DNA from: Rhizobium leguminosarum bv. viciae USDA 2370 | Lineage (GTDB): Bacteria > Pseudomonadota > Alphaproteobacteria > Rhizobiales > Rhizobiaceae | Length of the DNA: 64,000 bases | NCBI RefSeq assembly: GCF_002008365.1 | Contig: NZ_MRDL01000037.1 | Location: forward strand, 1 to 64,000 | Direction of reading: 5' to 3' | Shown: positions 26,889 to 36,485 of the stretch, piece after piece | Layout: each line of letters begins with the position of its first letter | How positions within the stretch are numbered: position 1 is the first letter of the stretch | The notes under the pieces: model-generated | Told to the model about the DNA's origin: nothing | The model's input: the letters and a program-made list of their open reading frames with translations, nothing else | Database searches by the model: none | Made by a program: the position numbers and the translations under genes

Positions 26889-27145
26889 CTCCACCGACCT
26901 ACCGCTGCAGGCGGTATGGCATGCCTACCAGCGCACCTACGACCCACCGATCGTGGGTGGTCGCCCAGACCAGTGACGCGACCAGCCCATTCGCCCTCGA
27001 TCGTCGCGCGGCCTTCGAGTTCGAGGCCGAGCTCGCGAAAGAAGTCTATCGCCACCCCCAATGGCTTCGACGACGATCCCGATGTTGGCTTATCCTGGTG
27101 ATACTACTCGTTGACGTGGAACACTGCTTATCCCATCTAGGGTTC

Positions 27146-27775
27146 ATGCCGAAACACGAAAAGAACGATGTGGAGCTGGTCAGGACGTGGGTGCTGCCGC
27201 CATCAGCGACCCTGGGATCTTCGGTCCGCGTCAAGGGAATTCTCCTCGAGCTGCGGGCGCGGTTGCCGATCGCTTCGAAAAAGTCGCTGGATATCGAGCA
27301 AGGAGAACTCACGCTGGCGATGCCTGCAAGTGCCAAGGCAGAATTCCATGGCGCGGCGTCGGTTGTCGCCACTGCGCTGGAAGACATCGAAAGCATGCCT
27401 GTAATCCCGCGCGAGATCCAGGATATCCTGTCGATCAAGACGAGCGAGCGTCATCGCTGGCTCAAGGACGGCCGTCTGCCGAGCGCTGGCACGCGCACCG
27501 TGAAACTGCGCGGTCGAGCACGAAAGATCACCTTCCACGTGTTCGACCCGCGCGTCGTGGAAGACCTTCTCAATCGGGGCGTCGTCGATGAATGGCGGGA
27601 GGAGGATTTGGCGGCGACCGCGGAGAACCGACGCAGGGCAGCATACAAGGCGAAGCTGACGCGATCTCTGAAGAATGCTGGCAAGTCTTCTAAGACGATC
27701 GAACGACATCCGGACGATGCAGCGACGAAGCTGCGCGGCTGGGAAGAATTCAACGTCGACGGCCTTCTTCGGTGA
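27146..27775 (+). CDS. Hypothetical protein with possible excisionase-like helix
   Basis: A 209-residue soluble protein. The C-terminal half has SIKTSERHRWLKDGRLPSAG, reminiscent of a MerR/excisionase-type winged helix, followed by a basic tail (RRRAAYKAKLTRSLKNAGKS). No named family recognised. The ATG at 27146 (MPKHEKNDVELVRTW) is preferred to 26921, since upstream residues look unrelated. DNA binding is inference from the helix pattern and basic tail. Confidence 0.55.
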   Translation: MPKHEKNDVELVRTWVLPPSATLGSSVRVKGILLELRARLPIASKKSLDIEQGELTLAMPASAKAEFHGAASVVATALEDIESMPVIPREIQDILSIKTSERHRWLKDGRLPSAGTRTVKLRGRARKITFHVFDPRVVEDLLNRGVVDEWREEDLAATAENRRRAAYKAKLTRSLKNAGKSSKTIERHPDDAATKLRGWEEFNVDGLLR

Positions 27776-28022
27776 ACCCACCCCATATTCGCTGTCCTGG
27801 CGCCCAGGAGCACAAGCCTGTTTCACATTCAGGTTCCTGGAAATTCCTCGCCCTGACCTTCAACGTATCGATGTGCGGTCCCTGGTGAAGATGACTCGTG
27901 GCTGATGAATCGGCTTTGGTCCGCAGCGTGACCCCGGATTTTCAGGAGGAATTCTGCCATGGCTTCCCCGGCGATGCACATGAAGGTATGGAAACGTCTC
28001 GGTGAAATTTGAGGAGGATCGC

Positions 28023-28568
28023 ATGGACCGCGGACAGGTGATCGCAGTCGCGACGGATGATAAACATCGGTTTTCGAAGAGGCAGATGAATGAGATCCAC
28101 ATCCTCGCGGGTCTCGGCGTCGAGGGCGACGCGCACCTGGGCGTGACCGTCAAGCACCGCTCCCGGATCCGGGCCGATCCCAGTCAGCCGAACCTGCGAC
28201 AGGTTCATCTGATCCAGGCGGAGCTTTTGGACGAGCTTGCCGATCAAGGTTTCAAGGTTGGTCCGGCCGACCTGGGCGAAAACATTACCACCCGCGGCGT
28301 CGACCTTCTGGCGCTCCCGCGCGGAACGGTTCTGAAGCTCGGTGCGAACGTCGAGCTTCAGGTCACGGGGCTGCGCAATCCCTGCTCGCAGATCGACAAC
28401 CTCCAGCCGGGACTTCTCAAAGCCGTCCTCGGCAGAGGACCGAACGGCGAACTCATTCGGAAGACCGGCGTCATGACGATCGTGCTCAAGGGCGGAGTCG
28501 TCGTTCCCGGCGACGCTATTGCCATCGAGTTTCCCGTCCCACCATTGCTTCCGCTCGAAGTCGTGTAG
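28023..28568 (+). CDS. MOSC domain protein
   Basis: A 181-residue single MOSC domain. It contains HRFSKRQMNEIHILAGLGVE near the start, EGDAH, LGENI with TTRGVDLLALPRGT, and GLRNPCSQID carrying the conserved cysteine that receives sulfur or binds molybdenum cofactor in this fold. The ATG at 28023 has GAGGAGG seven bases upstream; a GTG at 28002 precedes the ribosome site and is rejected. Probably a sulfur-transfer or MOCO-dependent enzyme related to YiiM; substrate unknown. Confidence 0.85.
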   Translation: MDRGQVIAVATDDKHRFSKRQMNEIHILAGLGVEGDAHLGVTVKHRSRIRADPSQPNLRQVHLIQAELLDELADQGFKVGPADLGENITTRGVDLLALPRGTVLKLGANVELQVTGLRNPCSQIDNLQPGLLKAVLGRGPNGELIRKTGVMTIVLKGGVVVPGDAIAIEFPVPPLLPLEVV

Positions 28569-28634
28569 GGCGCCCGTATTGTTCATGAAGCACCCTCGCA
28601 TCGACGTTCGAACGCCAGACGCCAGTTATTGCAC

Positions 28635-29159
28635 ATGATCCATTTTACCGGCGATACTCATTTCGGCGACCCGCGTGTCCTTCGCCTCGACAGACGTCCA
28701 TTCTCCGACGTGGTCGAACACGATGACGCCCTGATCCGCACTTGGAACGAAACGGTCGGGCCTGACGACGAGGTTTGGCACCTGGGAGACTTCATGTCGG
28801 CAAGAGCGGGCGATTGTACCGAGCTGCTTGCCAGGTTGAACGGTCGAAAGCACCTGATCATCGGCAACAATGACCCGGCGACGACCACGAATTCGCCGGG
28901 CTGGGAAAGCGTGCAGCATTACGCGGAACTCCGCCACGAGGAACGTCATCTTATCCTGTGCCATTACGCTTTTCGAACCTGGAACCAGATGGGCAAGAAG
29001 TCGATCAATCTGCATGGCCACTCGCATGGCAGATTGAAGCCTCTTCCCCGCCAGTACGACGTCGGCGTCGATGGGCAGGGACTTCGCCCCGTCACGCTGG
29101 CGCTCCTTTTGACAAGGAAGCGTTTCGTCATGGGTGGAGGAGGCATTTTGGACGAATAG
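28635..29159 (+). CDS. Metallophosphoesterase family protein
   Basis: A 174-residue calcineurin-like phosphoesterase. All metal-ligand motifs are present: GDTHFGD, DALI, LGDF, IGNND, CHYAF and HGHSHG. The ATG at 28635 is chosen; a TTG two codons upstream is possible. Small proteins of this type act on phosphodiesters or nucleotides; the substrate is not evident. It is 66 bases after the MOSC gene on the same strand. Confidence 0.85.
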   Translation: MIHFTGDTHFGDPRVLRLDRRPFSDVVEHDDALIRTWNETVGPDDEVWHLGDFMSARAGDCTELLARLNGRKHLIIGNNDPATTTNSPGWESVQHYAELRHEERHLILCHYAFRTWNQMGKKSINLHGHSHGRLKPLPRQYDVGVDGQGLRPVTLALLLTRKRFVMGGGGILDE

Positions 29160-29801
29160 AGAAGGCGTGCAGCGAGGGCAAGCCGTTTCTCAGGCGCCAA
29201 CGGCCGCTACCTGGTGGTGCGGTGTTGGAGCCGTTATGCTTTTGAGTGGACTCGAACTCTAGGCACCCCTTCCCATTCGTTCGGCCAAGCCACAAGGCAC
29301 TTATCATCGGGCTCACGATGATGCCCCCGCGCAGGATGTGTCTGGGATAGCCGCCACCGCGACCCTCGCCTTCGTCGTCCTTTTTACATCCTCGATCTGG
29401 CTGTCGACAGGCAGAATTGTTCTGGGAAGTGAAAAACAAATGCCGTTGCTGGCCCGGCGATGCGGATCCGCAACCCTGCTGGTGTTCTCGGCCGTGCTGA
29501 CCCTCAGCGCATTTTAACGGCACCAAGAATACCGCTACCGTCCTCATTGAAGTCTCACACCAGATTGACGAGCCGATCGGCAGTAGCCTGCAGATCGGCT
29601 CGACCCCGAACACTGTTCGTCGATGAACGATCATCGCTTCAATGGGCGGTCGAGGTCCGCCTTCGTGAAATGAGCATACATCTCGCGCAAGATCTCGTGG
29701 GCCTGAAGAAGGTCCCGGTTCCCTGCTCAAGAGCCTTCATCTTTCTGCAACATTACACAGCAGGCCTGCTCGTTTAAACGCAATCGCCCGCCCGAAGACG
29801 A
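29160..29801. other. 640-base gap, no gene supported
   Basis: Long antisense frames exist but have low-complexity composition. A stretch at about 29230-29265 resembles a tRNA T-arm on the minus strand, but the stem does not pair and no other tRNA arm is present. Confidence 0.4.
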
Positions 29802-31328
29802 TCAGGCGGCTTCGGCGGAGAATCGCTCAAATAGCGGCTTGAGGCGGGGATGACGCGCTGCCTGGGGCGGGTGGATCTCAACCGTTCGACCGGATTTCGT
29901 CTCGCGCCGGAGCCATTCGCTGATGGTCTCCGCGCTCGTGTGATCAATGTAATGCAGGTGACTGCCGATGATACTGACTTTACGACCTTCAGGCAGCCCT
30001 TCGAGCGTATTAAGTAGCGCTGGCACGTCCTTGCAGGTGACCGCTCCGCGCAGCCGAACATGTATTTCGCCGTTGACTTCGGAATGCCGGATCGCCTGCT
30101 TTCGGCGCAGATAGGGAAGAACTTCGAGGATCGACAGCGCAAGTCCGAGCGCCACACCAACCAGCAAGTCCTGCAGGACGACCATCGCCACTGTGACGGC
30201 CCAGATTCCGACCGGCATGAGACCATGGTGTTCGAACAGGTGGCGCACATGATGAAGGCTGATCAGCCGCCAGCCGGTGACAATCAGGACAGCGGCGAGC
30301 GCCGTCAACGGTATCATTTCCAGAAGATCCGGCAAAAGCGCCACCAGGCCCAGGATCCATAGGCCATGCAATACTGCCGAGATTCGCGTGCGTGCCCCCG
30401 CCTGAATATTGGCCGATGACCGGACAATGACACCCGTGATAGGTAATGCACCGAGCAGGCCACACAGTCCGTTGCCGACGCCCTGGGCAAACAGCTCCTT
30501 ATTGAAGCGCGTGCGTCCGCCGTCATGCATCCGATCGACTGCCGCTGCCGAAAGAAGTGTTTCGGCGCTCGCAATGACGGCAATCATCAGGGTCGCCAAG
30601 ATGACGCCGGGCTGCACCAAGTTGGCAAAATTCTCAGCGGTCGGCAGCGATATACTCTCAAGGAGTGAGGTAGGCACAGATACGTGGGCAATTGGGAGGT
30701 CGAGCGCGGTGGTCAGGACCGTGGCGGCTGCAACCCCGACAAGCGCCCCAGGAACGAGTGGCAGCGATTTGGGGCGAAATTTCTCCCAGCAGACCATCGC
30801 GAGGAGAGCGATGAGACCAACCAGCAGTGCGACGGCCTCGTTGGTCACGCTGGCGCCCGATAGTCTGCCGACGCTCTCGTCGAAAGCGGTGACATTCTCG
30901 ATGCCTCCCGCCGCGGGCTTTGAGCCCATCAGAACATGGACCTGCCCGAGGATGATCAAAATGCCGATGCCGGCCAACATACCATGAACCACGGCTGGCG
31001 AAATTGCTCTGAACCAAGAGCCGATCCGGAGGAAACCCGCTATGATCTGCAGGAGACCGACGACGAGCAGGACCGGCCCCAGCAGGGCAATTCCATACTG
31101 GTCGACGAAGCCGAAGACGATGACGGTAAGACCAGCGGCAGGGCCTGAGACCTGAAGAGGCGAGCCCGCCAGAAGCCCGACAACGAGGCCACCTATGATA
31201 CCGGAGACAAGTCCCATGGCCACGGGTACCCCGGAGGCGACGGCGATGCCCAGGCAGAGCGGAATGGCGACAAGAAAAACGACCAGAGACGAAGCCAGGT
31301 CGCGCGAAAATGCAGAGCTGTTTTTCAT
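29802..31328 (-). CDS. SulP family anion transporter (probable bicarbonate)
   Basis: A 508-residue inner-membrane protein with about 12-14 helices. It begins LASSLVVFLVAIPLCLGIA and has GLVSGIIGGLVVGLLAGSPL and SGPAAGLTV, the SulP helix 1-3 signature, with a C-terminal cytosolic STAS-like domain (EVNGEIHVRLRGAVTCKDVP; YIDHTSAETISEWL). The ATG at 31328 lies seven bases after the carbonic anhydrase stop, so the two are one operon. Linkage with carbonic anhydrase strongly suggests a bicarbonate transporter rather than sulfate. Confidence 0.88.
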   Translation of the reverse strand: MKNSSAFSRDLASSLVVFLVAIPLCLGIAVASGVPVAMGLVSGIIGGLVVGLLAGSPLQVSGPAAGLTVIVFGFVDQYGIALLGPVLLVVGLLQIIAGFLRIGSWFRAISPAVVHGMLAGIGILIILGQVHVLMGSKPAAGGIENVTAFDESVGRLSGASVTNEAVALLVGLIALLAMVCWEKFRPKSLPLVPGALVGVAAATVLTTALDLPIAHVSVPTSLLESISLPTAENFANLVQPGVILATLMIAVIASAETLLSAAAVDRMHDGGRTRFNKELFAQGVGNGLCGLLGALPITGVIVRSSANIQAGARTRISAVLHGLWILGLVALLPDLLEMIPLTALAAVLIVTGWRLISLHHVRHLFEHHGLMPVGIWAVTVAMVVLQDLLVGVALGLALSILEVLPYLRRKQAIRHSEVNGEIHVRLRGAVTCKDVPALLNTLEGLPEGRKVSIIGSHLHYIDHTSAETISEWLRRETKSGRTVEIHPPQAARHPRLKPLFERFSAEAA

Positions 31329-31335
31329 GATGTCA

Positions 31336-32040
31336 CTATTCCCCGGCAAGCGTTGCAGAAACCCGCGGCATGACATGCGGGTGATTTCGCCCTGTGAAGG
31401 CGACTGGCAGCGCCTCACCCTCCTGCACCTCGGTAAAACTTGCCAAAGCCCCGTCATAGACTTGGACCTCGCCCGTCTCGATGTCGAAGAACCAGCCATG
31501 CAGGGTGATCTCGTTGGTCGCGAGCTTTGCAGCCACGGACGGATGCGTCTTTAAGTGGTCGAGCTGAACAACGACGTTTTCCATGCCCACTGCACGCACG
31601 CGTTCGGCTTCGGAAAGGTTGTCGGGATAGGCTTGGCAAACAATCGAAAAGGCGGCGTGACTGTGCCGCAGCCAGGCTGCGACATTCGGCATCGGTTCCA
31701 GCATTTCCGGCCGGCACAGCCCTTTCATCGCCCCGCAATCGGAGTGACCGCAAACGACAATGTCGCTGACACCTAACGCGAGGATAGCGTATTCGATAGC
31801 CGACGAGACGCCACCATTGAGGGTCGAAAAGGGCGGAACAATATTGCCTGCATTGCGGCAAACGAAGAGATCGCCGGGACCGGACTGCGTTATCGTTTCC
31901 GGCATTACGCGGCTGTCAGCACAAGATATCATCAAGGCATGTGGTTGCTGGCCTTCGCGAGCCAACTTGCGGTAAAGCGCCGAGTGACCAGGAAACACGG
32001 CGCCGCGAAAATTGGAGATACCTTTCAGGAGATCACCCAT
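31336..32040 (-). CDS. Beta-carbonic anhydrase
   Basis: A 234-residue zinc enzyme interconverting CO2 and bicarbonate. Zinc ligands and the catalytic dyad are visible in ISCADSR (C, D, R) and GHSDCG (H, C). It starts MGDLLKGISNFRGAVFPGH with AGAGGA upstream. It is the first gene of an operon with the SulP transporter, so it likely supplies or traps bicarbonate at the membrane. Other possible uses are pH control and carboxylation supply during growth at ambient CO2. Confidence 0.93.
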   Translation of the reverse strand: MGDLLKGISNFRGAVFPGHSALYRKLAREGQQPHALMISCADSRVMPETITQSGPGDLFVCRNAGNIVPPFSTLNGGVSSAIEYAILALGVSDIVVCGHSDCGAMKGLCRPEMLEPMPNVAAWLRHSHAAFSIVCQAYPDNLSEAERVRAVGMENVVVQLDHLKTHPSVAAKLATNEITLHGWFFDIETGEVQVYDGALASFTEVQEGEALPVAFTGRNHPHVMPRVSATLAGE

Positions 32041-32287
32041 ATTCGGATCCTCTTTCTAGCCGGACATCGGGTTGGGAGGTTGTCGCTCATCCGGCGGGTT
32101 GCAGAAGCGATCTTTTCGCAAGCGTAGATAAAGGGAAAGGAACTCCGAAAAAAAGAGCTCCACACCATATTGCAGCGCAACATTTTTTGAACGAGATGTG
32201 ATCTGGCTAATTCCAACTCACGTCGCAGGTTATTTGCAAGACGGTCTGCCATGAGCAAATCAGATTCAAAGCTGCCGCACACGCAGT

Positions 32288-32560
32288 TCGTCCGGCCGCG
32301 ACAACCGCATGTTTGTGGAAGCAGTGCTTTGGTGCGTACCGGCTCGCCCTGTCGCGACCCGCCGGAATGATTCGGCGAGTGTAACAATGTCTTCCGCCGT
32401 TTCAGCAGCGGGAGCCGGAAGGGTATCTCGTGGCGCACGTTCGCCGCTATCTCGCACGATCCAGACTTCGAATATGTGATCGATGAGCCCATCATCATCG
32501 GCGCCCATCAGCACGCTGGTGCACCAGCGGGGCGCCGCCAAGGGGCTGAGATACTGCTGG
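32288..32560 (+). pseudogene. IS5-family (IS427-type) transposase remnant
   Basis: The plus strand reads GRDNRMFVEAVLW, shifts by one frame to RTGSPCRDPPE, has an in-frame stop, then NNVFRRFSSGSRKGISW and DPDFEYVIDE with AHQHAGA. This is the N-terminal and first-aspartate region of IS427-group IS5 transposases. Later parts are too decayed to follow. A minus-strand frame of about 128 residues over the same bases is its shadow. Confidence 0.8.
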
Positions 32561-32840
32561 CCGGATCGGCTTTGGTCGCCCGCTGCCTCGCTCGGCCAGG
32601 TGGTTGCCAAAGTTGGGGTCTGAGTCAGACCCATCACGGCGGATATGCGCACAGAGCCAGGTTAAACGGCGACTGCCTCGTCAAGCTCATCGAATCGCTT
32701 TCGACGAAAGATGCCATGGCCATCGGGGCTGCTGGTCACACGGTCATGCTGTCTGTGCTGGCATACCAGACTTGTATAGGTTCCATTCGTGAGAAACGCT
32801 GCATGTGGCAAATCTGCATCTTTCTATCCCATGCCGTAAC

Positions 32841-34547
32841 TTAGCCAGCCAAGGAATTGCTTTCCTCCAGCCATGCATTCACTCCGTCCGTTGTCCGTTC
32901 GTAGAACCTGCCCGGTCCCACCAATTCCTCAATCCCGGCAAGCCGCATGGCATCTCGTACGGGGTCCCGAACGTGGGAGAATGCGACGGTGACGCCCACG
33001 CTCCGAAGGTCCTTGATAAGGACAGAAAGCCCGTCCACTGCAGTCACGTCGATAAAGTTTACCGAGCTAAAGTCGAGCAGCGCGCATCTGACCTCGGGTC
33101 GTGCGCTCAGAGCTTCTTTCAACATGCCGGCCATTCGTCCGATGGTCGCGAAGAAAAGGTCACCGCCAGCTCTCCATATCAAGAGCCTGTCAAACGTCCT
33201 TGCGTCTGGATGGCGTTCCACATCCCGATAGGCCTCGACCCCTGGGACTTGACCAAGTTCGGCGCTGAGTGGGTGGCTTACGAGATAGATAAGCGTCAGG
33301 AGAGATAGCACGACTCCAAGCGCGATGCCCTGTGGCACGCCAAGGATCAACTCACCCGCAATGACAATGAGAACGTTCGCGAAAGACCAGCGGCTGCGCA
33401 AGAACAGCTGCCGTAAGTAGCTTGGCTTCGACAGATGCAGCATTGCCGCGATGACAACGGCCGCTAGCGCCGGTTGCGGCATCGTGCGGAAAAGCGGGGT
33501 CAAGAAAATCAGCGTTAGGAAGCAGAGCGCAGCGGCGACCAGGTTAGCTGCTTGGCTTCGTGCGCCTGCTGCCATTGCCACCGATGTCTTGGAGAGGCTG
33601 CCCACTACGAGGAAACCGCCGAAAAGCCCGCTTAACATGTTCGCGGGTCCGTGTGCGATGAGTTCCTGGTTCGGGTCAATCTCGGCGCCGCTTTCCAGTG
33701 CGGCCGCCTTGGCCGCCCCAAGAGCTTCCGCGTATCCGACCATCACGATCGCAAGCGCGCCTGGCGCAAGTTGCAACCATATTGCTGGATCAAGGTTTGG
33801 CTGGGCCAGACTTGGCAAGCCTGAGGGGATGTGGCCCGCTACATGCACGCCGAAAGCCTCTCCGCCAAGCACGCCGATGGCGATCGTGGCAACGGCCATG
33901 ACGACGAGAGCTGCCGGTACGAGCGGCACCAGACGGCGAAGCAATAACATGGTAGCGAGCGAAAGCAGACCGGTTGCGGCAGGCGCAACATGGACGTCCG
34001 GCAGGTGTGCCAAGATGTTGGAGAGCTTGTCGAAAAAGTTCCCCGATCCGCCTTCGATACCAAGCAGATGAGGCACTTGGCCGATGATCGTCACGTAGAC
34101 GAGACCTTCTATGAACCCCCGCATAACCGGCGCAGGAATAAAGCTGGCGATCCACCCCATCCGCATGAAACCAAAGATCAGGAAGAGAAAGCCGATCAGC
34201 ACCGCCAGTGTTGACGTCAGCGAATTGAAATCCGCCGTCCCCTGGGTCGCGATGGCACCAACGGTCAACGCAGAGAGCAAACCGGTCGCCGTATCGGGTC
34301 CGACAACAAGCTGGCATGAGCTACCGAGAAGTGCGTAGGCAAGGAGTGCCGGGACTATCGTGTAAAGTCCCATGATCGGCGGGACACCGACGATACCGGC
34401 GTAAGCCATTCCTTCAGGAACCATGACCGCCCAGAGCGCGACACCGGCGAATACATCATGCGACAGCCAGTCATGCTGGTAGCCGCGGACCCAATTGACG
34501 ATGGGTAGCGCGGAGTGGGCGGTAGGTTTGACACTGGGCTGTACCAT
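32841..34547 (-). CDS. SulP family transporter with STAS domain
   Basis: A 568-residue inner-membrane transporter. The signature LWAVMVPEGMAYAGIVGVPP (helix 1) and VGPDTATGLLSALTV are typical of SulP/SLC26. The C-terminal STAS domain, about residues 440-555, has RCALLDFSSVNFIDVTAVDG with the STAS serine-type loop. The ATG at 34547 is preferred; a TTG four codons upstream overlaps the GAGGA ribosome site. Substrate may be sulfate, bicarbonate or a dicarboxylate. It sits 800 bases from the CA-SulP pair, with an IS5 relic between. Confidence 0.88.
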   Translation of the reverse strand: MVQPSVKPTAHSALPIVNWVRGYQHDWLSHDVFAGVALWAVMVPEGMAYAGIVGVPPIMGLYTIVPALLAYALLGSSCQLVVGPDTATGLLSALTVGAIATQGTADFNSLTSTLAVLIGFLFLIFGFMRMGWIASFIPAPVMRGFIEGLVYVTIIGQVPHLLGIEGGSGNFFDKLSNILAHLPDVHVAPAATGLLSLATMLLLRRLVPLVPAALVVMAVATIAIGVLGGEAFGVHVAGHIPSGLPSLAQPNLDPAIWLQLAPGALAIVMVGYAEALGAAKAAALESGAEIDPNQELIAHGPANMLSGLFGGFLVVGSLSKTSVAMAAGARSQAANLVAAALCFLTLIFLTPLFRTMPQPALAAVVIAAMLHLSKPSYLRQLFLRSRWSFANVLIVIAGELILGVPQGIALGVVLSLLTLIYLVSHPLSAELGQVPGVEAYRDVERHPDARTFDRLLIWRAGGDLFFATIGRMAGMLKEALSARPEVRCALLDFSSVNFIDVTAVDGLSVLIKDLRSVGVTVAFSHVRDPVRDAMRLAGIEELVGPGRFYERTTDGVNAWLEESNSLAG

Positions 34548-34686
34548 AGGTCCTCGCAAGGTTTGGGAGTCTATCGGTTCCTAGCCACGACTACTCGTTG
34601 ATCAAGGAAGCGACACCACTCTAGCTCCGCTCCTTGGCGATCAAATGCGGATCGAATTCCGCGGTCGTATCTTACTGTAACCTACT

Positions 34687-34941
34687 TCAAGAACTCGGCC
34701 ACGGGGGATAGTCATCCTGATCGAAGATCAGCGGCACGCGCATCGTTATATGGAACGGCGATATGCTGCGAGCCTTTCTTCCTCTTGTCGATACCCATTG
34801 ATGATCGCCAGGGTATTCTGGATGCATTAATCGACTGAAGGGACCGCTGCGGCGGTAGATGCCATGTCGATGAAGCATTGCACGCTGGGGATTGGAAACC
34901 GGCCTGTCCGGATATCGGTATGGGGCGGCAACAATGATCAT
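34687..34941 (-). CDS. Possible small protein after the SDR
   Basis: An 84-residue frame starting one base after the SDR stop, so translational coupling would be possible. Composition is ordinary (PYRYPDRPVSNPQRAML) and no family is recognised. Coupling is the only support. Confidence 0.25.
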   Translation of the reverse strand: MIIVAAPYRYPDRPVSNPQRAMLHRHGIYRRSGPFSRLMHPEYPGDHQWVSTRGRKARSISPFHITMRVPLIFDQDDYPPWPSS

Positions 34942-34942
34942 T

Positions 34943-35776
34943 CTATGGCCCCAGAATTCTTTTCATGGTGGCTCGCTGCATCGAACGTGGCGTCAAGCGA
35001 TTTGAAAAGGCAACGACGTTATTCATGAACCCGGCGATCACGGACGCTTTCCCCTGAGAGAGTGCTCGAAGGCCGCTTTCGGCGACTGGACGGGGCTTCA
35101 TTGTCAAAAGGCGCAGTATGGGTGAGACCGGAGCCCCGGCAGCTGTATCGAAACCCGTTTCGGTGTGCCCTGGGCAAAGGCTGGTGACGACCACGCCTTG
35201 CCGACGGAGCTCTTCGTGCAGGGCTTCTCCAAACGCCAGTACATAAGACTTCGTCGCAGCGTAAGCAGCAAAGCTGGGAACCGGCTGAAGCGCAAGGAGA
35301 CTTGCCACGAGAAGGATCTGGCCCGATCCCCGGGCGGCCATGTCACGTCCGAAAGCATAGCTCAGTTCGGTGAGCGCCGTGATGTTGAGCTGGATCATAT
35401 CGGTGGTGCGCTCGATCGGTGTTTCGAGAAAATCGCCGTGCAACCCGTATCCGGCATTGTTCACCAGGATGTCGATCTGTAGCGACTTCTCATCCAGGCT
35501 GGTCTTCAAACGGGCAGCAGCGCCTGGAGCGGCAAGATCGATTGGCTCGACAACGATATCGACATCATGCTTCCGCCGAAGTTCGGCAGCGAGCTTCTCC
35601 ATTGGCTCCCTGCGCCGGGCCGCGAGTACGAGATTGACTTTTTGCGCCGCGAGCAGTTCAGCAAATTCGAGGCCAAGGCCACTTGACGCACCGGTGATCA
35701 GGGCACGTTTTCCGGGAGCGCCATCAATTTTTTCCACGACGGAGATTTGCGTTCCCGTGTCAGCACTGTGTTGCAT
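34943..35776 (-). CDS. SDR family oxidoreductase (DltE-like)
   Basis: A 277-residue short-chain dehydrogenase of the DltE/YqjQ type. Motifs are ITGASSGLGLEFAELLA, VNNAGYGLHGDF, LLVASLLA (active Ser) and YAATKSYVLAFGEAL. A C-terminal extension after 210 (LTMKPRPVAESGLRALSQGK) is typical of this subgroup. The ATG at 35776 has AGGA six bases upstream. It lies downstream of the TetR of the efflux operon, same strand, with an 83-base gap. Confidence 0.85.
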   Translation of the reverse strand: MQHSADTGTQISVVEKIDGAPGKRALITGASSGLGLEFAELLAAQKVNLVLAARRREPMEKLAAELRRKHDVDIVVEPIDLAAPGAAARLKTSLDEKSLQIDILVNNAGYGLHGDFLETPIERTTDMIQLNITALTELSYAFGRDMAARGSGQILLVASLLALQPVPSFAAYAATKSYVLAFGEALHEELRRQGVVVTSLCPGHTETGFDTAAGAPVSPILRLLTMKPRPVAESGLRALSQGKASVIAGFMNNVVAFSNRLTPRSMQRATMKRILGP

Positions 35777-35859
35777 TCGTTTTCCTGTCAATTAACTGGA
35801 CCTGACCCCCCATGTTTGATTCCCTCGGGGTTGATGGCGAATGGAGATATTCGAGCGCT

Positions 35860-36483
35860 TCACGCATCGATTGCTTTCAGAATAAAGTGGATCTGATCAC
35901 GCAGACCTTCTTCGGTATCTACGCCGTCTCGGACCCCCTGCTCTATGAGAACAGGGTGGTAGAAGGGCATGAGGGCGTTCATCAGAGATCGGGCGGCCTT
36001 CGCCGCATCAACACGAAACGCGCCTGTGTCGATCCCATCATTTACAATCGCCTCGATGATCGCCACGAGATGCTTATTATGCGCACCGATGATCGCCCAG
36101 TTCTGTGCCGTTGCGGCGACAACCAGATCATGAACCGGCTTCTCGTGCAGGAAGGTGTTTTTCCGTTCCCTGTGAAGCTGATTGAAAAGTTCTACCAGCT
36201 TCTCGTAAGCCGGCCCCTCCATCTGTGCAATCGAAGCTGCAGACCGCATTGTTTGTCCGATGATGCGACCACAAATCGCCGTGTTGATCGCCGCCCTTGA
36301 AGGAAAAAAGCGATATATATTGGCGCTACTCATCCCGAGGTGGGATGCTATGTCGGCTACCGATGTCTTTTTGTACCCGATGCGCCGAAAGTGTTCTTCC
36401 GCCACATCGAGGATTCGCTCCCGCCAGAGATCGGTATGCGTTTCTGTACGGGTGCGGAGGGCTCGTCGGGTCGGGCACAACAT
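35860..36483 (-). CDS. TetR family regulator (efflux operon end)
   Basis: A 207-residue repressor. The N-terminal HTH at about residues 20-65 reads RILDVAEEHFRRIGYKKTSV then HLGMSSANIYRFFPSR, the classical TetR helix-turn-helix. The remainder is a helical ligand domain. It starts two bases after the RND permease stop, so it is the third gene of the efflux operon. Probably it controls this operon or the next SDR. A second TetR gene sits at the other end. Confidence 0.9.
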   Translation of the reverse strand: MLCPTRRALRTRTETHTDLWRERILDVAEEHFRRIGYKKTSVADIASHLGMSSANIYRFFPSRAAINTAICGRIIGQTMRSAASIAQMEGPAYEKLVELFNQLHRERKNTFLHEKPVHDLVVAATAQNWAIIGAHNKHLVAIIEAIVNDGIDTGAFRVDAAKAARSLMNALMPFYHPVLIEQGVRDGVDTEEGLRDQIHFILKAIDA

Positions 36484-36485
36484 TC

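Noticed and set aside
27146..27775. Phage excisionase or integrase marker
   Set aside because: Only a weak helix pattern is seen; no integrase, att repeats or phage genes lie nearby.
29215..29270. tRNA-like stretch with TTCGAGTCC on the minus strand
   Set aside because: The would-be T-stem does not pair and no acceptor, D or anticodon arm can be drawn.
29128..29730. 200-codon minus-strand frame between phosphoesterase and SulP
   Set aside because: Arg/Gly/Pro-rich, overlaps the end of the phosphoesterase gene on the other strand, and has no ribosome site or motif.
32266..32652. 128-codon minus-strand frame
   Set aside because: It is the antisense shadow of an IS5-family transposase remnant read on the plus strand.
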